26,159 bases of DNA, taken from positions 1 through 26,159 of IMG/VR virus record IMGVR_UViG_3300021964_000444; one strand, 5' to 3'. Source of the DNA: a virus. This document shows positions 1 to 7,069 of this stretch, in pieces. Position numbers and translations under genes: made by a program. Positions within the stretch are counted from its first letter, which is position 1; every line of letters begins with the position of its first letter. A model generated the notes under the pieces. The model did not search any database. It was not told the DNA's origin and saw nothing but the letters and a program-made list of their open reading frames with translations.

Positions 1-1198
1 CCCCTGCCAAGTCAATCGTATTACCTGACAAGTAAATATCACGCCATCTTCTGTTTGGTGATCCTAAATCATAAGTTAATGTAGTTAATGGTTCTAAATT
101 TGAAATAAATCTTGCTGTGACATTGATTGTATCTTCTGTTGAATCTCCAGTATTAACACCAATAACTGTGTCACCTTTTAATGTAGTGTCATTTGAAACT
201 TCTAGTGTTGAACCAGCAACATAAACATTTTGAAAATAACCATTTCTAAAATTCTTAGCTGATGAACCAATATCTCTACTATTATTTGTATCAGGTATAA
301 TATTTTGATCTACTGCTGATAGGTCACTAGCAACTTCACCAAAGTCATATTGTTTTGTTGACGCATTGTATTTTAAAGCATAACCATCTGCTTGACCTGA
401 AATATCCACATCGTCCATGTTAGATATTTTGGTACTACCACCACCACCTAGAGATTGTAATTGTAAAGTTGTTAGTTGTTTAAATCTACTAAACTCTTGC
501 GTTAGTTTATCTAAATTAGTATCGCCTGATACAATATTCTCTTTGATTGACTGTGCGTGTTTAGTTAATTCTTTTACAACATTATCTTTGTTTGAAATCT
601 CTGGACTAGCAGTATCAGCAATTCTATCTTGTTGTAAACTTCTTATAGGTGTTGTTTCAGTATTGATAACTTGTCTAACATTGTTTATTAAATCTTCAGA
701 TACTAGACTTGTTGTAGATTTTGATTTAATAAATTTAGTAAAGTCATTTTCAGTAATATTAGTTTTAACAATTTCTTCTGTTTGATATTTGTTAACAGCA
801 TTTGTTAAATCTTTTAGTGTATTTAATAGGTTGTCTTCATCAATAGTAGTTTTAGTTTTATCTTTAACAACTTTATCAAATTTAGGTAAATCAAATAATG
901 CTTTAAGTTTTTCTTGTTTTTGTTGTTCTGATAGTATTGCTACTTCTAGTGATTTTTTCTCTTTCACTAATTCTTGTAGTTGATTATCTTGTTCTCTACT
1001 TACAGCTAATTCTAATTTTTTCTTTTCTGCCAAGAGAGTTATATATTCTGAATCTTGTTGAGCTTTTACTTCTTCTTGTAATCTATTTTTTTCTTTGATT
1101 AACTCTAATATCTCATTATCTTGTTCTTCAGATTTGATAGTTTTTAAAACATCTTTGCCTGCTAGTTGATTAAAAAATTTCTCTAAATCTTTTGACAT
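1..1198 (-). CDS. Tail-fibre-like structural protein with long N-terminal coiled coil (partial, 3' end outside window)
   Basis: The open frame starts at the ATG 1198-1196 and stays open to the window edge, giving about 399 residues with no stop. Residues 20-100 are highly charged with a 22-residue periodicity (QD at 26, 48 and 70, QQ at 92; Leu at 40, 62 and 84), which predicts a long coiled coil. A helical region, a GGGG hinge near residue 250 and then a beta-rich part follow. The last part (LGSPNRRWRDIYLSGNTIDL) matches a motif common in phage tail fibres of marine myoviruses. The start overlaps the stop of the upstream gene as TAATG, so translation is probably coupled. A trimeric fibre or fibre-connector role is inferred; the receptor-binding end, if any, lies outside the window. 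Confidence 0.8.
   Translation of the reverse strand, partial: MSKDLEKFFNQLAGKDVLKTIKSEEQDNEILELIKEKNRLQEEVKAQQDSEYITLLAEKKKLELAVSREQDNQLQELVKEKKSLEVAILSEQQKQEKLKALFDLPKFDKVVKDKTKTTIDEDNLLNTLKDLTNAVNKYQTEEIVKTNITENDFTKFIKSKSTTSLVSEDLINNVRQVINTETTPIRSLQQDRIADTASPEISNKDNVVKELTKHAQSIKENIVSGDTNLDKLTQEFSRFKQLTTLQLQSLGGGGSTKISNMDDVDISGQADGYALKYNASTKQYDFGEVASDLSAVDQNIIPDTNNSRDIGSSAKNFRNGYFQNVYVAGSTLEVSNDTTLKGDTVIGVNTGDSTEDTINVTARFISNLEPLTTLTYDLGSPNRRWRDIYLSGNTIDLAG
922..1126 (-). repeat. 22-residue (66-base) coiled-coil repeat, three copies and a fragment
   Basis: In the partial fibre gene, residues 25-93 repeat with a strict 22-residue step: EQDNEILELIKEKNRLQEEV, QDSEYITLLAEKKKLELAVS, EQDNQLQELVKEKKSLEVAI, then EQQ. 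QD recurs at 26, 48 and 70 (QQ at 92) and Leu at 40, 62 and 84. A 22-residue step equals two 11-residue hendecads rather than three heptads. Confidence 0.65.
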
Positions 1199-1548
1199 TA
1201 GAATTTTGTCACCTCTGGATTGACAGTAATAATACCACTATGTACTTTCTCAATAGTAGAGTCTGCCAATATTAATTCTACATCATATACATAACGACCT
1301 GCGTCTATCGCAGCAGTTATTGTATCTGTAAGTGCTAATTTGTAAGTACCAGCAGTACCTGAAACTATTGTACAAGTAAATGTGGCAGTTCTTGTAGATG
1401 AAGAATAACTTTTTCTCATTTGAGCTTGTATAGTTAAACCACTAATATCGTATGCTGTAGATCCATCGGTTGTGATTGTTAGTGTTCTACTAAAATCTGC
1501 TCCTTGATCTATTACAAAATTATCTGCTGTTTTTTGTGTGACTGCCAT
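1198..1548 (-). CDS. Small virion structural protein (marine T4-like phage type)
   Basis: This 116-residue all-beta protein has an N-terminal DQGADFSRTLT segment, a central QAQMRKSYSSST stretch and a C-terminal AGRYVYDVEL ... SGIITVNPEVT pattern. I recognise this layout from small structural proteins of cyanophages and pelagiphages that lie next to fibre genes. Its biochemical role is not known to me; a fibre or baseplate accessory protein is an inference from position. The start is preceded by a GAGAGAA ribosome-binding stretch and a late-promoter-like GATAAATA about 18 bases upstream. Its stop overlaps the next ATG (TAATG), tying it to the coiled-coil fibre gene. Confidence 0.75.
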   Translation of the reverse strand: MAVTQKTADNFVIDQGADFSRTLTITTDGSTAYDISGLTIQAQMRKSYSSSTRTATFTCTIVSGTAGTYKLALTDTITAAIDAGRYVYDVELILADSTIEKVHSGIITVNPEVTKF

Positions 1549-1566
1549 GTTCTCTCTCGTTTGTTA

Positions 1567-1574
1567 TATTTATC
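1567..1574 (-). promoter_or_regulatory. Late-promoter-like -10 element (GATAAATA)
   Basis: It has one mismatch to the T4 late consensus TATAAATA. It lies 18 bases before the ATG at 1548, leaving room for a short leader with a GAGAGAA Shine-Dalgarno. It also sits just past the end of the oxygenase cassette, so it would restart transcription for the last two structural genes. Confidence 0.5.
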
Positions 1575-1581
1575 TATTTTT

Positions 1582-2193
1582 TTATCTTAATTTAAGGGAA
1601 TATTCTAACTTTCCTAGATCACCACGAACAAAACAGTTGAAAGCTAAAGAGTATCTACGGTTGTTTGTAATATTCTCTGTGACAGAATGTTGTAAACCAG
1701 AAGGAAATATTAAAATATCACCAGGTTTTACTTTAAAAGCCACCACTTCACTATTTACAAAGTTTTTATCTGTGTAGTCTAATTTTATAACATCAGGTAT
1801 AACAGATTTATGAAAATGATTATGAAATTTAATGTCGCCAGAATCCTCAGGAATATCTATATAATATACACCACTAATAAGTGAATTAGCATGAAAGTGC
1901 ATACCTGACCAATCTTTTTTATTATGTCTTACCATCCAAGAGTTAGTAAAATAAAATTCTGCTTTCTTATCTACTCTTAACCAATCTCTTACAAAATTAT
2001 TTACATGATCTTGTATATCATTTTTCAAATCCATAGAATCTAAAATATATCTATCTTTAGATATATCACCATTATCAGTTTCCATTCTTTCGTACTCGCA
2101 AGTTTTACTAAACTCTAACCATTTGTCTTGTAATTCAATCCTAGACTGATACACAGGTGTTGGCCATAAGTTATGTTGAGTATAGTCTATCAT
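1582..2193 (-). CDS. Putative 2OG-Fe(II) oxygenase, TIGR02466-like (fourth in cassette)
   Basis: The 203 residues match the phage/marine 2OG-Fe(II) oxygenase family TIGR02466. They include an N-terminal NLWPTPVYQSRI, then MHFHANSLISGVYYIDIPE (residues 98-116), and PGDILIFPSGLQHSV with a distal iron-ligand candidate His169. An Arg pair at 179-180 before YSLAFN would bind the 2OG carboxylate. The proximal iron motif reads HFH (99, 101) rather than the textbook HxD. Enzymes of this fold couple 2OG decarboxylation to hydroxylation of a protein or small molecule; the substrate cannot be read from sequence. The start overlaps the previous gene by four bases (ATGA), so it belongs to the same translational unit. 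Confidence 0.85.
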   Translation of the reverse strand: MIDYTQHNLWPTPVYQSRIELQDKWLEFSKTCEYERMETDNGDISKDRYILDSMDLKNDIQDHVNNFVRDWLRVDKKAEFYFTNSWMVRHNKKDWSGMHFHANSLISGVYYIDIPEDSGDIKFHNHFHKSVIPDVIKLDYTDKNFVNSEVVAFKVKPGDILIFPSGLQHSVTENITNNRRYSLAFNCFVRGDLGKLEYSLKLR

Positions 2194-2858
2194 CTTGTAG
2201 GTTGTCCATAATAGAAATGAGTTATAGTAAATTTACCATCACTTCCACTATCAGGTTGTTTAAATTTTATTGGAGTTGATTTGTGTAAAAACATTGATGG
2301 AAACAAAACTGCTCTATTGTGTTTTAGTTTAATTTTTGTATTTGATTCTTCAAACTCTAAATCGCCACCTTCAAATGATTTTGGTTCTTTTACAAACCAA
2401 ATTAAATTTGTCCAATGATAAGAGTCATAATGAGAATTATAAAAATCTTCATTGTTATAATATGATACAAAAGAAGTCATAGCGTTTGATGAAAAAAATG
2501 ACCTACCATAATGACCACAATCATTTATTTTATGATGTAATTCTAATATCTTTTGTTTGTATGTACAAAATAATATATTTGATTGATCTCTACTTTCATC
2601 TCTATAAAGTTTATCTAGGTAATATCTATTATGTTTTCCTTTAGGTTTATCTTCAGCATCTTTAGCCACTATACCATCTTGCGCTGTTTCAATAGGATTA
2701 CTTGCATAATATTCTAATTCTTTCCAAACACCCTTTTCTTCTTCAGGTGTATACCAGTTGTCTACCAGAACAAATGGAAACATTGGATTATCTTTTATTG
2801 TTCTTATTTTCCAAGCTTGTTTTAAATCTCGTCTATCTTCAAAATCAACACTAATCAT
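2190..2858 (-). CDS. Putative 2OG-Fe(II) oxygenase, prolyl-4-hydroxylase-like (third in cassette)
   Basis: This 222-residue protein has a double-stranded beta-helix oxygenase signature. It shows NSHYDSYHWTNLIWFV with HxD at His143/Asp145, then GGDLEFEES, VLFPSMFLHKSTPIKF with distal His192, and a basic residue (Lys209) in the FTITHFYYGQP strand as a likely 2OG anchor. The N-terminal half (FPFVLVDNWYTPEE) resembles the entry segment of P4H-type phage oxygenases. It overlaps both neighbours (8 bases at its start, 4 at its stop), so all members of this part of the cassette are likely co-translated. It is not a close duplicate of the other three oxygenases. The substrate is unknown. Confidence 0.82.
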   Translation of the reverse strand: MISVDFEDRRDLKQAWKIRTIKDNPMFPFVLVDNWYTPEEEKGVWKELEYYASNPIETAQDGIVAKDAEDKPKGKHNRYYLDKLYRDESRDQSNILFCTYKQKILELHHKINDCGHYGRSFFSSNAMTSFVSYYNNEDFYNSHYDSYHWTNLIWFVKEPKSFEGGDLEFEESNTKIKLKHNRAVLFPSMFLHKSTPIKFKQPDSGSDGKFTITHFYYGQPTR

Positions 2859-3588
2859 AAACTATTTGATCTTTGTCTTTATCTTCTTTTTCTTCTAATG
2901 TATATTTTTTCTTTATACTAAAAATATCTTTTGGTAATCCTATGAATGGTCTTTTATCATAAGTAATATTATTCTTACCATCTTTCTCATTGTAATGTAA
3001 AAAGACTTGTGCGTGATTATTTCCTAACAAAGGCTCTCGCCAATGTTCTACTTCACAACCTTTATATATTATCATATCGCCTGGATTTAAATAAACAGGT
3101 ATACCTGTATCACCTATCTCACCATTTTTAGGACCTATAAACATAGGCCAATTCCAATTCTTATCTTTTAAATTTTCTGTATCATATCCCAAACACAGTG
3201 TAGTTGAAATTTCGCAACTAGGTCTATCTTTATGTCTAGTTAATTCTGTTCCCTTTGTGTAAAGTCTATGATAAGAATAAGTAGGAATTAATTTTAAACC
3301 AGAACCTTCTTCTACTTTTGCTGTAATTAAAGTCATTAATGTATCAAAAAACAAATCACCATATCTACTAAAATCACCTGGCGCTTGTTTATCATTAAAT
3401 GTACCCCATTGCTCCTCATCATAATTACCATAACCTAAATTTTCATCTAATAAATTTAATCTAGTGACTGCAAACTTAATATAGTTATAGCAAAAGAATG
3501 CCATATCTTTATCAATTACTTTTTGTATTTTTACCCAACCATTATCATTAAAGAATTGAGCTGCTGGACTTATATTTTTTGTATTCAT
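2851..3588 (-). CDS. Putative 2OG-Fe(II) oxygenase, cyanophage type (second in cassette)
   Basis: The 245 residues contain TRHKDRPSCEISTTLCLGYD with HxD at His119/Asp121, and PGDMIIYKGCEVEHWREPL with distal His182, followed by AQVFLHYNEKDG. This GDMxxYKGxEVEHWREP pattern is one I associate with 2OG-Fe(II) oxygenases of marine T4-like phages. The usual Arg or Lys about 10 residues past the distal His is not obvious (GNNHAQVF), so the co-substrate pocket may be built differently. The C-terminus is a lysine/glutamate-rich tail. The start is three bases after the previous stop with no clear Shine-Dalgarno, which suggests coupling. The substrate is unknown. Confidence 0.82.
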   Translation of the reverse strand: MNTKNISPAAQFFNDNGWVKIQKVIDKDMAFFCYNYIKFAVTRLNLLDENLGYGNYDEEQWGTFNDKQAPGDFSRYGDLFFDTLMTLITAKVEEGSGLKLIPTYSYHRLYTKGTELTRHKDRPSCEISTTLCLGYDTENLKDKNWNWPMFIGPKNGEIGDTGIPVYLNPGDMIIYKGCEVEHWREPLLGNNHAQVFLHYNEKDGKNNITYDKRPFIGLPKDIFSIKKKYTLEEKEDKDKDQIVYD

Positions 3589-3591
3589 AAT

Positions 3592-4344
3592 TTATCTAAA
3601 TGGTTTACCACATATCCATAATACTAATGAATATCTAGTACCTCTTGTTATAGGTGTGACTTGATGATATGTATAAGACGGAAAAAATATTATAGAACCT
3701 TGTGGTCTTATTTCTTCACATTCGTGGAATCTATCTCCACCTGAGTGAGGACCAAAATCAAATTTTAAATTACCACCATCATAAGCTCCTGGCTCATTTA
3801 GGTTAAGTGTCATAGATATTTTTCTAACTTTACCAATTAGATGTTCATTTTGACTGTATTGACAACCTTCTTCTTTTTTTGTCACTCCAGGTATAAATCT
3901 TTTGTATGCTCTATTATGACACCCACCACCATCGGTATGCCAACCATAAAATTGTTTTACTCCATATTTTGTAAATTGTATATCTTCACCAAAGTCAATA
4001 TCATACTTCCAACCAGAATTATTATTTGCTATTTTTAAAAAAGGCCATATTAAATCATAGATCCATTGATCGTTAAAAAAACAAGTTTCACTATCTCTTA
4101 CATAAGAGTGTTTTTCAGTATCTACAATACCCTCTTTTTTAAGTTGTTCGTGTGTTTTATCGTTTAATGGCTGTACTTCTTTAGTAAAATCTTGTTTGGC
4201 ATTTTTACCAAGTGTGGTAGCAGCTGTAGGTATACCTTGTTCTTTATTTTTTTTAAATATAGATTCACCATAATCAATAATGTCTTTACATTGTTTAGGC
4301 GATAAGGCACTTTTAAAAAAGTAATATGAATTACTAGGTTGCAT
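3592..4344 (-). CDS. Putative PKHD/P4H-type 2OG-Fe(II) oxygenase (first in cassette)
   Basis: This 250-residue protein has the full canonical triad. GWHTDGGG carries HxD at His136/Asp138, FFPSYTYHQVTPITRGTRYSL carries distal His227, and Arg237 lies ten residues later as the 2OG anchor. KISMTLNLNEPGAYDGGNLKF lies between and is typical of PKHD-type hydroxylases. The N-terminal SALSPKQCKDIIDYGE helix is also typical, supporting this ATG. A perfect TATAAATA ends nine bases before the ATG with no Shine-Dalgarno, so the messenger from that promoter would be nearly leaderless. It is the most canonical of the four oxygenases. The substrate is unknown; modification of a virion or host protein is possible. 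Confidence 0.87.
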   Translation of the reverse strand: MQPSNSYYFFKSALSPKQCKDIIDYGESIFKKNKEQGIPTAATTLGKNAKQDFTKEVQPLNDKTHEQLKKEGIVDTEKHSYVRDSETCFFNDQWIYDLIWPFLKIANNNSGWKYDIDFGEDIQFTKYGVKQFYGWHTDGGGCHNRAYKRFIPGVTKKEEGCQYSQNEHLIGKVRKISMTLNLNEPGAYDGGNLKFDFGPHSGGDRFHECEEIRPQGSIIFFPSYTYHQVTPITRGTRYSLVLWICGKPFR

Positions 4345-4353
4345 AATATAGAT

Positions 4354-4361
4354 TATTTATA
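4354..4361 (-). promoter_or_regulatory. Late promoter -10 element (TATAAATA) abutting the oxygenase start
   Basis: It is an exact match to the T4 late consensus, only nine bases from the ATG at 4344. A start about six bases downstream would leave a leader of only a few bases with no room for a Shine-Dalgarno. It may give a second, near-leaderless transcript of the oxygenases, or be a chance match in AT-rich DNA. Confidence 0.45.
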
Positions 4362-4374
4362 GTAGTTTAAAAAA

Positions 4375-4794
4375 TTACTTTTTTTGTATCTTGTTATAAT
4401 TTTCTACTATTCTTTTTATAAAAACATCACCATGTTCAACATCAACAGTATAAGCGTATATTGGTATTCTTATTTTACCCTCAGGTTTAGTAGCTAATCT
4501 ATGACCTTGTAAACTTGGTTGAAAATTTTGTATATTTTTTGTACATTGTACCCATAGACTTTTTTCTATGTCTAATTCAGGATAATCCGTTATCTTGTAT
4601 TTTACTTTTAGTTGTTCAACAAACATATCTAAAGGAATACCTGATTCAGCATTACCTTTAATATCTCTAATTATTTCTTTTATGACTCTTTTGAACTTTT
4701 CGCTGTTCATATCGTCCTGATTATAAACAATTTCCAATTCAGGATCATTATTTGGTATTTCTTTATCAAAATCTTCACTTGACATTGTTATCAC
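4375..4794 (-). CDS. Hypothetical protein, first gene of the oxygenase transcription unit
   Basis: I do not recognise this 139-residue protein. It has an acidic N-terminus (residues 1-30), a helical middle (SEKFKRVIKEIIRDIKGNAES, then MFVEQLKVKYKI) and a more beta-like C-terminal half with a lysine-rich end. There is no signal peptide or membrane segment. It has a strong AAGGAG ribosome-binding site (second codon is Ile; a second Met at position 4 is a less likely start). A perfect TATAAATA lies 18 bases upstream, directly after a terminator, so it leads a new late operon whose other members are the four 2OG-Fe(II) oxygenases. A partner or substrate role is only a guess from position. Confidence 0.75.
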   Translation of the reverse strand: MITMSSEDFDKEIPNNDPELEIVYNQDDMNSEKFKRVIKEIIRDIKGNAESGIPLDMFVEQLKVKYKITDYPELDIEKSLWVQCTKNIQNFQPSLQGHRLATKPEGKIRIPIYAYTVDVEHGDVFIKRIVENYNKIQKK

Positions 4795-4812
4795 TCCTTA
4801 TAGTTATCAAAG

Positions 4813-4820
4813 TATTTATA
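4813..4820 (-). promoter_or_regulatory. Late promoter -10 element (TATAAATA) for the oxygenase cassette
   Basis: It is an exact T4-late-type match, 18 bases before the ATG at 4794, with AAGGAG between. It lies seven bases beyond the terminator of the upstream fibre unit, so it is the best-supported promoter in the window. Confidence 0.68.
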
Positions 4821-4826
4821 TGATAC

Positions 4827-4850
4827 AAAAAAGGCGTCCTAAGACGCCTC
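4827..4850 (-). terminator. Rho-independent terminator after the glycine-rich protein gene
   Basis: On the minus strand AGGCGTC-TTAG-GACGCCT forms a perfect 7-bp stem with a 4-base loop (arms 4843-4849 and 4832-4838), followed by a run of T. It lies 15 bases past the stop of the 505-residue gene and just before the next late promoter. Confidence 0.85.
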
Positions 4851-4864
4851 TTTCTAAAATTGTA

Positions 4865-6382
4865 TTATGCTTTAACGATTACTATACCAGTACCACCTGT
4901 TGATCTAGGGTTGTCAGCAGGACCAGTTGCTTGTGGTCTTCCAGCACCACCAGATCCTCTAGCATCTAAACCATCAGCAGGGAAAGCCACAGTTGGCGCA
5001 GGGTTTGGACCACCGCCTCCTGTCCCACCAGTACCACTAACTCCACCACCACCACCAGCGTAAATTACTGAAGTTGTACCGTCAGCGATTGTATAAGCTT
5101 TTCCGTCTCCACCATTTCCACTAGTTCCTGGTTGACCTGCAGTACCAGCGCCACCGCCGCCACCACCACCAGTTCCACCTGGGTTTCCGAAGCCATAAGC
5201 TCCTGATTGACCTGGTTGAGTTGGTTGAGTTGCTGGACCAGGAGCACCACTTGGGCCTCTACCTGATTGTCCACCACCACCACCAGAACCACCAGCACCA
5301 CCTGGTTGATAACCGATAATGTAAAATCCTTGTTTACCAACACCACCACCTTTAGCAGTTAATGTTCCAAATACTGAATCTTGTCCAGTACCAAATTCAC
5401 CGCCACCACCGACTGTGACTGATACTTGTGTACCTGGTGATACAGTAAATCCTGGAACAAATATTAATCCACCAGCACCACCACCAGCATTATTTCCGTG
5501 TACTGCTGGGTCTGCGCCTGTTGGACGAGAACCTGGATAACCAAATGAACCTCCTCCACCAGCAATTACTAGTACATCTACTGCAGATGTTCCTGATGGA
5601 ACAGCGTATTGACCAGATGCTGTTATTGTTGTAAAACTTGGACCAACGACTGTGATTGAAAAATCTCTAAATGCAATGTTTGAGTTTGCGTCTGTTGCTT
5701 TTAGTGTAAAATTATAAACTACATCACTTGAAGGTAATGTACCTGATACACTACCACTAATAGTTCCTCTTCCACTATCACTTGTTAATGTCATTCCTGG
5801 CGGAAAAGAACCTGATTCTAATTCAAATACTGGGTCACTTCCTGATTCTGGGTCAGCAGCTTCTACAATGAAAGTTCCTGATGCTCTACAACTACCTAAT
5901 GAACCTGATGCTGTTGAAAAAGTTGGAGCGCCATCAACATTAATTTGATTTTCTAATACCACTGTTAAACCTGTACCATTTGTGACTGATACATCATAAG
6001 GTTCGTTAGCGTTTAAAAAGTTTGATCTAGCAGCAACACAAGTTAATTGTGTTAAACTATCAATCGTCACAGAGTCAAATGCTACATTAGCACCACCGTT
6101 AGTAATTAATTTTGCTGTTGTACCTGCGTTAAATCCTGTACCTGTAATAACAAAACTCTTTGTTCCCGAACCATCTAATCTTTTTACAGATGTTGGAGAT
6201 ACACTTGATACTGTTGGTGGTTGAATACCTATATTGCTTGTGTTAGTTTTTCTTAATTGGTTAAGAGATGTATCATAAATTAAAACCTTATCATCATTAG
6301 CTACCTGAGATGAAGTAGGGTTTTCTGTTAGACCACTAACCACACTTTGTTGTAAATTCGTATTTCTAATTTTTCCTGCCAT
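4865..6382 (-). CDS. Glycine-rich tail adhesin-like protein with Ig-like domains
   Basis: This 505-residue protein has several regions. Residues 1-50 form a fibre-type N-terminus (SSQVANDDKVLIYDTSLNQL). Residues 55-148 resemble an IPT/TIG Ig fold (PPTVSSVSPTSVKRLDGSG). Residues 150-247 resemble a putative-Ig/cadherin-like repeat (YNFTLKATDANSN). Residues 252-505 form a glycine-rich domain that begins ITASGQYAVPSGTSAVDVLV, passes through several runs of 4-7 glycines, and ends TGGTGIVIVKA. That ending and opening are typical of the phage glycine-rich tail domain (Gly_rich_2-type). Glycine-rich loops of this kind form the receptor-binding tips of some T-even adhesins, so host recognition is a reasonable inference. 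The start has an AGGGAGA ribosome-binding site. Confidence 0.8.
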   Translation of the reverse strand: MAGKIRNTNLQQSVVSGLTENPTSSQVANDDKVLIYDTSLNQLRKTNTSNIGIQPPTVSSVSPTSVKRLDGSGTKSFVITGTGFNAGTTAKLITNGGANVAFDSVTIDSLTQLTCVAARSNFLNANEPYDVSVTNGTGLTVVLENQINVDGAPTFSTASGSLGSCRASGTFIVEAADPESGSDPVFELESGSFPPGMTLTSDSGRGTISGSVSGTLPSSDVVYNFTLKATDANSNIAFRDFSITVVGPSFTTITASGQYAVPSGTSAVDVLVIAGGGGSFGYPGSRPTGADPAVHGNNAGGGAGGLIFVPGFTVSPGTQVSVTVGGGGEFGTGQDSVFGTLTAKGGGVGKQGFYIIGYQPGGAGGSGGGGGQSGRGPSGAPGPATQPTQPGQSGAYGFGNPGGTGGGGGGGAGTAGQPGTSGNGGDGKAYTIADGTTSVIYAGGGGGVSGTGGTGGGGPNPAPTVAFPADGLDARGSGGAGRPQATGPADNPRSTGGTGIVIVKA

Positions 6383-6393
6383 AATTTTTCTCC

Positions 6394-6636
6394 CTAACCT
6401 GGAAACTCTTTAACGACTAAATCGTCAGCAGCTTCTGGCGCTGAAACCATTGTTAATGTTGTTCCTGATATTGAAAAATCAGCTGATTTAGATTGTACAA
6501 CACCGTTCAAAGTCACCATTACTTTATCTTCAGTCATACCTTGAGTTATTACGAAACCTGTTGTTGACCCATCAGTAGTCATAGATCGTACATTTATTTC
6601 TGTAGGTCTATCTTTTCCATTTATATATCTTACCAT
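6394..6636 (-). CDS. Single-module fibre-repeat protein
   Basis: These 80 residues consist almost wholly of one beta module: DGSTTGFVITQGMTEDKVMV, TLNGVVQSKSADFSISGTTL, then TMVSAPEAADDLVV. The same module occurs twice at the C-terminus of the 514-residue fibre, once in the DUF4815 giant, and as the 55-residue micro-gene near 19400. Such modules are common in marine phage fibres. The start has AAGGTAA six bases upstream. It lies 11 bases before the glycine-rich protein gene in the same direction and is probably its partner or a detached fibre segment. Confidence 0.78.
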   Translation of the reverse strand: MVRYINGKDRPTEINVRSMTTDGSTTGFVITQGMTEDKVMVTLNGVVQSKSADFSISGTTLTMVSAPEAADDLVVKEFPG

Positions 6637-6665
6637 TGTATTACCTTTAAACTCTTATTGTGTTA

Positions 6666-7034
6666 TTACACATCTTCTAAAACTGAACATACAACATCAA
6701 TAGATGAACCTGCAGAGGCTTCAGCTCTTAAAACATCGGCATTTGAACCGTCATTTTGTAAAACTATTTTATTACCTTGCATTATTTCTACTGTTGTATT
6801 GCCTGGAACTTTTAAACCGTTAACGATATAAGAATCGTTTGTACCATCTTCATTATCTAAAAATAGTCCTACTGTTCTCTCTGCTGCGTTTTTATTACAC
6901 ACAGATATACCTATAACGATACTTTCTAAAGCTGATGAACCAGCACCTGCTGGGACAGTATAAATTGCATCTCCTGAGGCACCAGTAGATGTTCCGACAT
7001 TCGGTTTTGCGAATCTTTTAAAATCGTTAGCCAT
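6666..7034 (-). CDS. Small virion structural protein
   Basis: This 122-residue beta-rich protein begins MANDFKRFAKPNVGTS and contains VGLFLDNEDGTNDSYIVNGL and VPGNTTVEIMQGNKIVLQND. I associate this type of short protein with structural regions of marine T4-like phages, but no specific function is known to me. It has AAGGAAAA upstream of the ATG and an exact TATAAATA about 27 bases before it, so it begins a late transcript that continues into the 80-residue and glycine-rich genes. There is no membrane segment or signal peptide. Confidence 0.72.
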   Translation of the reverse strand: MANDFKRFAKPNVGTSTGASGDAIYTVPAGAGSSALESIVIGISVCNKNAAERTVGLFLDNEDGTNDSYIVNGLKVPGNTTVEIMQGNKIVLQNDGSNADVLRAEASAGSSIDVVCSVLEDV

Positions 7035-7061
7035 TGTTATTTTCCTTTATTCTCTTATATT

Positions 7062-7069
7062 TATTTATA
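7062..7069 (-). promoter_or_regulatory. Late promoter -10 element (TATAAATA)
   Basis: It is an exact T4-late-type match in the 84-base gap 7035-7118, the longest gap in the window. It sits 27 bases before the ATG at 7034. No convincing terminator hairpin was seen in the rest of the gap. Confidence 0.62.

Noticed and set aside
417-983. Two plus-strand open frames with hydrophobic translations
   Set aside because: They lie opposite the coiled-coil fibre gene; Ser/Leu/Val-rich content is what the complement of Lys/Glu/Thr codons gives, and no ribosome-binding site is present.
3841-4038. Plus-strand Cys/Phe-rich frame
   Set aside because: It is the shadow of the PKHD-type oxygenase, whose catalytic motifs are on the minus strand.
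1582-4344. Oxygenase genes as recent tandem duplications of one gene
   Set aside because: The motifs around the iron ligands, lengths and N-termini differ strongly among the four, so they look like separate families brought together rather than recent copies.
5065-5349. Minus-strand open frame rich in Val/Gln/Leu
   Set aside because: It is the alternate frame of the glycine-rich coding segment; repeated glycine codons create long open shadows.
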